Assembly (NCBI GenBank): GCA_965658025.1
Contig: CBFHQL010000002.1
Location: 134,410-198,409 of the forward strand
From: UBA3537 sp965658025
Lineage (GTDB): Bacteria; Bacteroidota; Bacteroidia; Flavobacteriales; Flavobacteriaceae
Direction: 5' to 3'
Length of the DNA stretch: 64,000 nt
A model generated the notes under the pieces. That model saw only the letters and a program-made list of their open reading frames with translations, did no database searches and was not told the origin of the DNA. Below are positions 62,147 to 64,000 of this stretch, piece by piece. Numbering within the stretch: the stretch's first letter is position 1; the number at the start of each line of letters is the position of its first letter. Position numbers and translations under genes: made by a program.

Positions 62147-63076
62147 TTAAAGCTTATGCTTTTCTGTTCTATTAAAAATCAAAGGATCTCCATTTTCTAC
62201 TTTAAACTCCATTGTCATGTAGCTTCCTTTTTTAATGTATTCAACAAGGCGCTTCTCTGCCTGTGCTTTATGCATGGAGGTAAGTTCTATCATTGTGGGG
62301 CTTTTATCCTTGTATCTTATCGTTACGCTTTTTAGGGCTTTGTGTTGCTTTCTTATAAGGGTTAAGATTTTATGGTCTGTTTGATTTAAAATCACAACCT
62401 GCTCTTTGGTGTAATCCGTCTTCTTTTGAACAAATTTCTGGGTAAGGCCGCTAAGTGAAAAACTGAAGTGAGGTTTTTCTACAGCTTTTTGAAAAGCTTC
62501 TAACCCGTCATTATTATCTCTTGAGCTCAACTCTTCTAAAACGCTTTTATTAACGATCTCAAAAGCTGAAGGGTATTTAAAAAACAACAATCGGATGTTT
62601 TGAGCGTGTAGTATTGTGTCTTTTACAAGTGACTCCAAAAGTGTTATATACGAACCGTCAGACTGTTTTGTGTTAATGATGGCTCCTATGGCTTTTTTGC
62701 CTAAAGAATCGTCATAAGCTCTTTCAAAATACTGGGGGTTTTGTAAAATCCTTGCTTTTAGTACTTCAAGTGTGATAGGCTGGGTGAGTAAAAACCCTAT
62801 ATCCTTTATGTCTTCATAACTAAACCCAAACTCTCGTAAATGTGATACGATACTCATCCACACATACTCCATAAAGCAAATCGCTGTGCTCTTATAACCG
62901 GTCTTGTCTATGTCAACACCATAATCGATATCCAAAAGTCCTGAACGCTCCCAGTTGACTATATCTGTGTAAACCAAATCAAGGCGTGTCTTTACAAGCG
63001 ATGGCGTGTAGATATAAGCTCTAAAATCTCGAGCTTTAAAGAAATCAGCGTAAAAAGTGTCAAGCGTAAAGTCCAT
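62147..63076 (-). CDS. MerR-like helix-turn-helix protein of a mobile element, 309 aa
   Basis: Residues about 22-110 read like a MerR-type winged helix: YTPSLVKTRLDLVYTDIVNWERSGLLD, then GYKSTAICFMEYVWMSIVSHLREFGFSYEDIKDIGF, with the WERSGLL and LREFGFSYEDIK wording of that fold. The middle (about 120-225) is helical without a known motif. The C-terminus (about 228-309) has LNQTDHKILTLIRKQHKALKSVTIRYKDKSPTMIELT and ends GDPLIFNRTEKHKL, a strand-rich segment. No enzyme motif. It may be the element's regulator or a replication/partition-type DNA-binding protein. Preceded by a perfect 16-bp palindrome. Confidence 0.55.
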   Translation of the reverse strand: MDFTLDTFYADFFKARDFRAYIYTPSLVKTRLDLVYTDIVNWERSGLLDIDYGVDIDKTGYKSTAICFMEYVWMSIVSHLREFGFSYEDIKDIGFLLTQPITLEVLKARILQNPQYFERAYDDSLGKKAIGAIINTKQSDGSYITLLESLVKDTILHAQNIRLLFFKYPSAFEIVNKSVLEELSSRDNNDGLEAFQKAVEKPHFSFSLSGLTQKFVQKKTDYTKEQVVILNQTDHKILTLIRKQHKALKSVTIRYKDKSPTMIELTSMHKAQAEKRLVEYIKKGSYMTMEFKVENGDPLIFNRTEKHKL

Positions 63077-63105
63077 GTACTAATTTATTGTAAAAGTACA
63101 CTTTA

Positions 63106-63121
63106 TTTGTAATATTACAAA
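63106..63121. promoter_or_regulatory. Perfect 16-bp palindrome, candidate operator
   Basis: TTTGTAATATTACAAA is fully self-complementary and lies in the 49-nt gap before the MerR-like gene; a second dyad, TGTA-AAAG-TACA, is at 63090-63101. Position suits an operator for the MerR-like protein or the RHH protein. Confidence 0.5.
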
Positions 63122-63125
63122 CTAT

Positions 63126-63575
63126 TTAGAAAAAAGAAAAAGATGTCTTCTTTTTTAATAGCTCGGCATTTAAAGCTTCGATTTTTTGTTTTTGAGCCTC
63201 TATTATTTGTAATTGCTCTTCGATTTGAACCTTTTGGATGGCTGTAATGCTTTTTTGCATCTTTAATTCATTGCTCATCTTATCTCTATCTTTCATAAAC
63301 AGCTGAGCGCATTCATAATCGTTCTGCTGGTCTCTTTTGATGTTTTTAAGCTCAAGCTTTAGTGCTCTATTTTCTTCTTCAAGAGCTATTTCTAAAGCTG
63401 TAGGCTTGCCATAGGACTCATAAGCGTTATAGTACATCTGCATTAGATCTGCCAAATATTCTGAAAACCCAAGGCCTAATCTTTCTGCGGTTTCTTTGTA
63501 GAGTTTTTTCTGAGCTGCGGTGACCCTTGTGCCGATAGTTAGGGTTTTAAACTTGTTTGTTAAGTGATCATTCAT
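63126..63575 (-). CDS. Ribbon-helix-helix protein with C-terminal coiled coil
   Basis: A 149-aa protein. Residues about 9-50 (TLTIGTRVTAAQKKLYKETAERLGLGFSEYLADLMQMYYN) follow the strand-helix-helix pattern of RHH DNA-binding proteins. Residues about 60-145 are a long heptad-rich coiled coil (EEENRALKLELKNIKRDQ, VQIEEQLQIIEAQKQKIEALNAELL). RHH plus coiled coil is common in plasmid/ICE relaxosome accessory (MobC/TraY-like) and partition proteins. An inverted repeat lies 27 nt upstream of the ATG, fitting autoregulation. Confidence 0.65.
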   Translation of the reverse strand: MNDHLTNKFKTLTIGTRVTAAQKKLYKETAERLGLGFSEYLADLMQMYYNAYESYGKPTALEIALEEENRALKLELKNIKRDQQNDYECAQLFMKDRDKMSNELKMQKSITAIQKVQIEEQLQIIEAQKQKIEALNAELLKKKTSFSFF

Positions 63576-63601
63576 AACTTTTTATATATAATTAAGTAGT
63601 T

Positions 63602-63630
63602 GTTAACCAGTGTTTTAACATCTGGTTAAC
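63602..63630. repeat. Inverted repeat, 9-bp arms, upstream of the RHH gene
   Basis: GTTAACCAG (63602-63610) and CTGGTTAAC (63622-63630) are perfect inverted copies separated by 11 nt. It is 27-55 nt upstream of the RHH ATG, a place for an operator or part of an origin of transfer. No T-run follows, so it is not a terminator. Confidence 0.6.
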
Positions 63631-63648
63631 GAAAACCCTTTTATTTTT

Positions 63649-63676
63649 AACACCCTTTCCAAGGTGTTTTTATTTT
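63649..63676 (+). terminator. Hairpin with T-rich tail
   Basis: AACACC(C)TT (63649-63657) pairs with AAGGTGTT (63661-63668), loop TCC, one bulged C, followed by TTTATTTT. It would act on plus-strand transcripts; no plus-strand gene is seen ending here, so function is unclear. Confidence 0.4.
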
Positions 63677-63807
63677 AAAGGATATTCAAAGCTACAATGG
63701 CTTATATATTCTAAAAAGCGTTTTTGGAGTTTTATCTGCGATTTTTGATCTTTATCATTATTATAATGGAGTTTACACAAAAAAGAGCCGCAATTTGCGG
63801 CTCTCAT
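63670..63807 (-). CDS. Possible small ORF, 45 aa
   Basis: ATG at 63807, stop at 63670-63672. The product begins MRAANCGSFLCKLHYNNDKD and ends FLEYISHCSFEYPLK. Its first codons lie inside a strong minus-strand terminator hairpin, which argues against expression unless the transcript starts inside. Reported because the composition is protein-like. Confidence 0.25.
   Translation of the reverse strand: MRAANCGSFLCKLHYNNDKDQKSQIKLQKRFLEYISHCSFEYPLK
63777..63804 (-). terminator. Strong minus-strand terminator
   Basis: On the minus strand AGAGCCGCA-AAT-TGCGGCTCT is a perfect 9-bp GC-rich stem (63804-63784) followed by TTTTT. It implies a minus-strand transcript arriving from the right, from a gene mostly beyond the window. 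Confidence 0.8.
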
Positions 63808-63842
63808 CTTTGTTAATCTAAATTATTTCTTTATGATTTTTA

Positions 63843-63968
63843 TTATAATTCATGCGTCTTTGATTTAAAAAGTGGAGCTGTATTATTTGCACTATTGTAA
63901 ATAGCTATATTAAAACTAAATGGGCATACATTAATATCAAAATCAGAAACATTTTTGAAGACAATCAA
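63843..63968 (-). pseudogene. Possible small ORF or 3' gene remnant, 41 aa
   Basis: An open frame from a TTG at 63968 to TAA at 63843-63845 gives a 41-aa product ending NNTAPLFKSKTHEL. Two in-frame stops lie just upstream, and a strong terminator follows 39 nt after the stop. It could be a small gene or the decayed end of a longer one; the window edge prevents a decision. Apart from this, the minus-strand terminator at 63777-63804 and the 45-aa ORF at 63670-63807, nothing else is seen in 63700-64000. Confidence 0.25.
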
Positions 63969-64000
63969 TCAATTAGTTTAATCAATAGTGAATAATTGAG

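Larger units (their letters stand above)
60312..64000. mobile_element. Left part of a putative integrative element at a tRNA gene
   Basis: From the tRNA 3' end to the window edge, all genes lie on the minus strand and are of mobile-element type: large serine recombinase, two small ORFs, a MerR-like-domain protein, and a ribbon-helix-helix/coiled-coil protein. The left boundary is inferred to be within the tRNA 3' half because the recombinase frame crosses it. No second copy of the tRNA 3' end is seen up to 64000, so the right end, any relaxase and cargo lie outside. Confidence 0.6.

Noticed and set aside
1..64000. CRISPR arrays, insertion sequences or known anti-phage systems
   Set aside because: No regularly spaced repeats, DDE transposases or recognised defence gene sets are visible; the only mobile part is at the right end.

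Overview
The window is chromosomal DNA from a member of the Bacteroidota, almost certainly a marine-type Flavobacteriaceae. Supporting signs are the AT-rich composition, the many weak or absent Shine-Dalgarno sequences with several TTG starts, the recurring promoter box TAnnTTTG, SusC/BtuB-like TonB receptors, a PorZ-like type IX secretion protein, DUF5916, DUF2490 and M56/BlaI genes, and the gene pairs rplM-rpsI, rpsB-tsf and pyrH-frr. All identifications come from reading the protein sequences; no database search was run.

Layout. 1-1.4 kb: an arsenic operon (arsR, thioredoxin-type arsC, start of acr3), with an ArsR-type dyad in front. 1.4-4 kb: a BlaI/M56 signalling pair with its promoter and operator, then tRNA-Ala(GGC). 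4-9.3 kb: a secreted esterase, a MATE pump, QueD, LpxH and a DUF4956/DUF2490 pair. 9.3-15.7 kb: OsmC-RecJ-MFS, an AhpD-like protein, RsmI, MscS and TsaB. 15.7-21.3 kb: a complete MacAB-TolC-like export operon. 21.7-27 kb: cytochrome oxidase subunits III and IV and assembly genes (heme O synthase, Sco1, a Sco-like protein, DUF420). 27-29.7 kb: DUF5916 outer-membrane protein. 29.9-34.2 kb: the translation block rplM-rpsI, rpsB-tsf, pyrH-frr. 34.3-41.4 kb: RND exporter, AsnRS, sigma-54, UmuDC. 41.6-49.4 kb: two TonB receptors, RecX, RecO and PorZ. 49.5-60.2 kb: GDH, a trans-sulfuration enzyme, DinB, ArsC/Spx, EamA, a FemAB-like protein, yicC-gmk-nadD-dus, a LolC-like permease with rbfA, and methylmalonyl-CoA epimerase.

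The accessory part starts at about 60.3 kb. A large serine recombinase runs toward a CAU-anticodon tRNA gene and its last codons are read from the antisense strand of that tRNA. Upstream of it on the same strand are two overlapping small ORFs, a 309-aa protein with a MerR-like N-terminus, and a ribbon-helix-helix plus coiled-coil protein, with a perfect 16-bp palindrome and a 9-bp-arm inverted repeat in the control regions. This looks like the left end of an integrative element whose other end lies outside the window. It is the least understood and most interesting part; the rest is mostly core genome.
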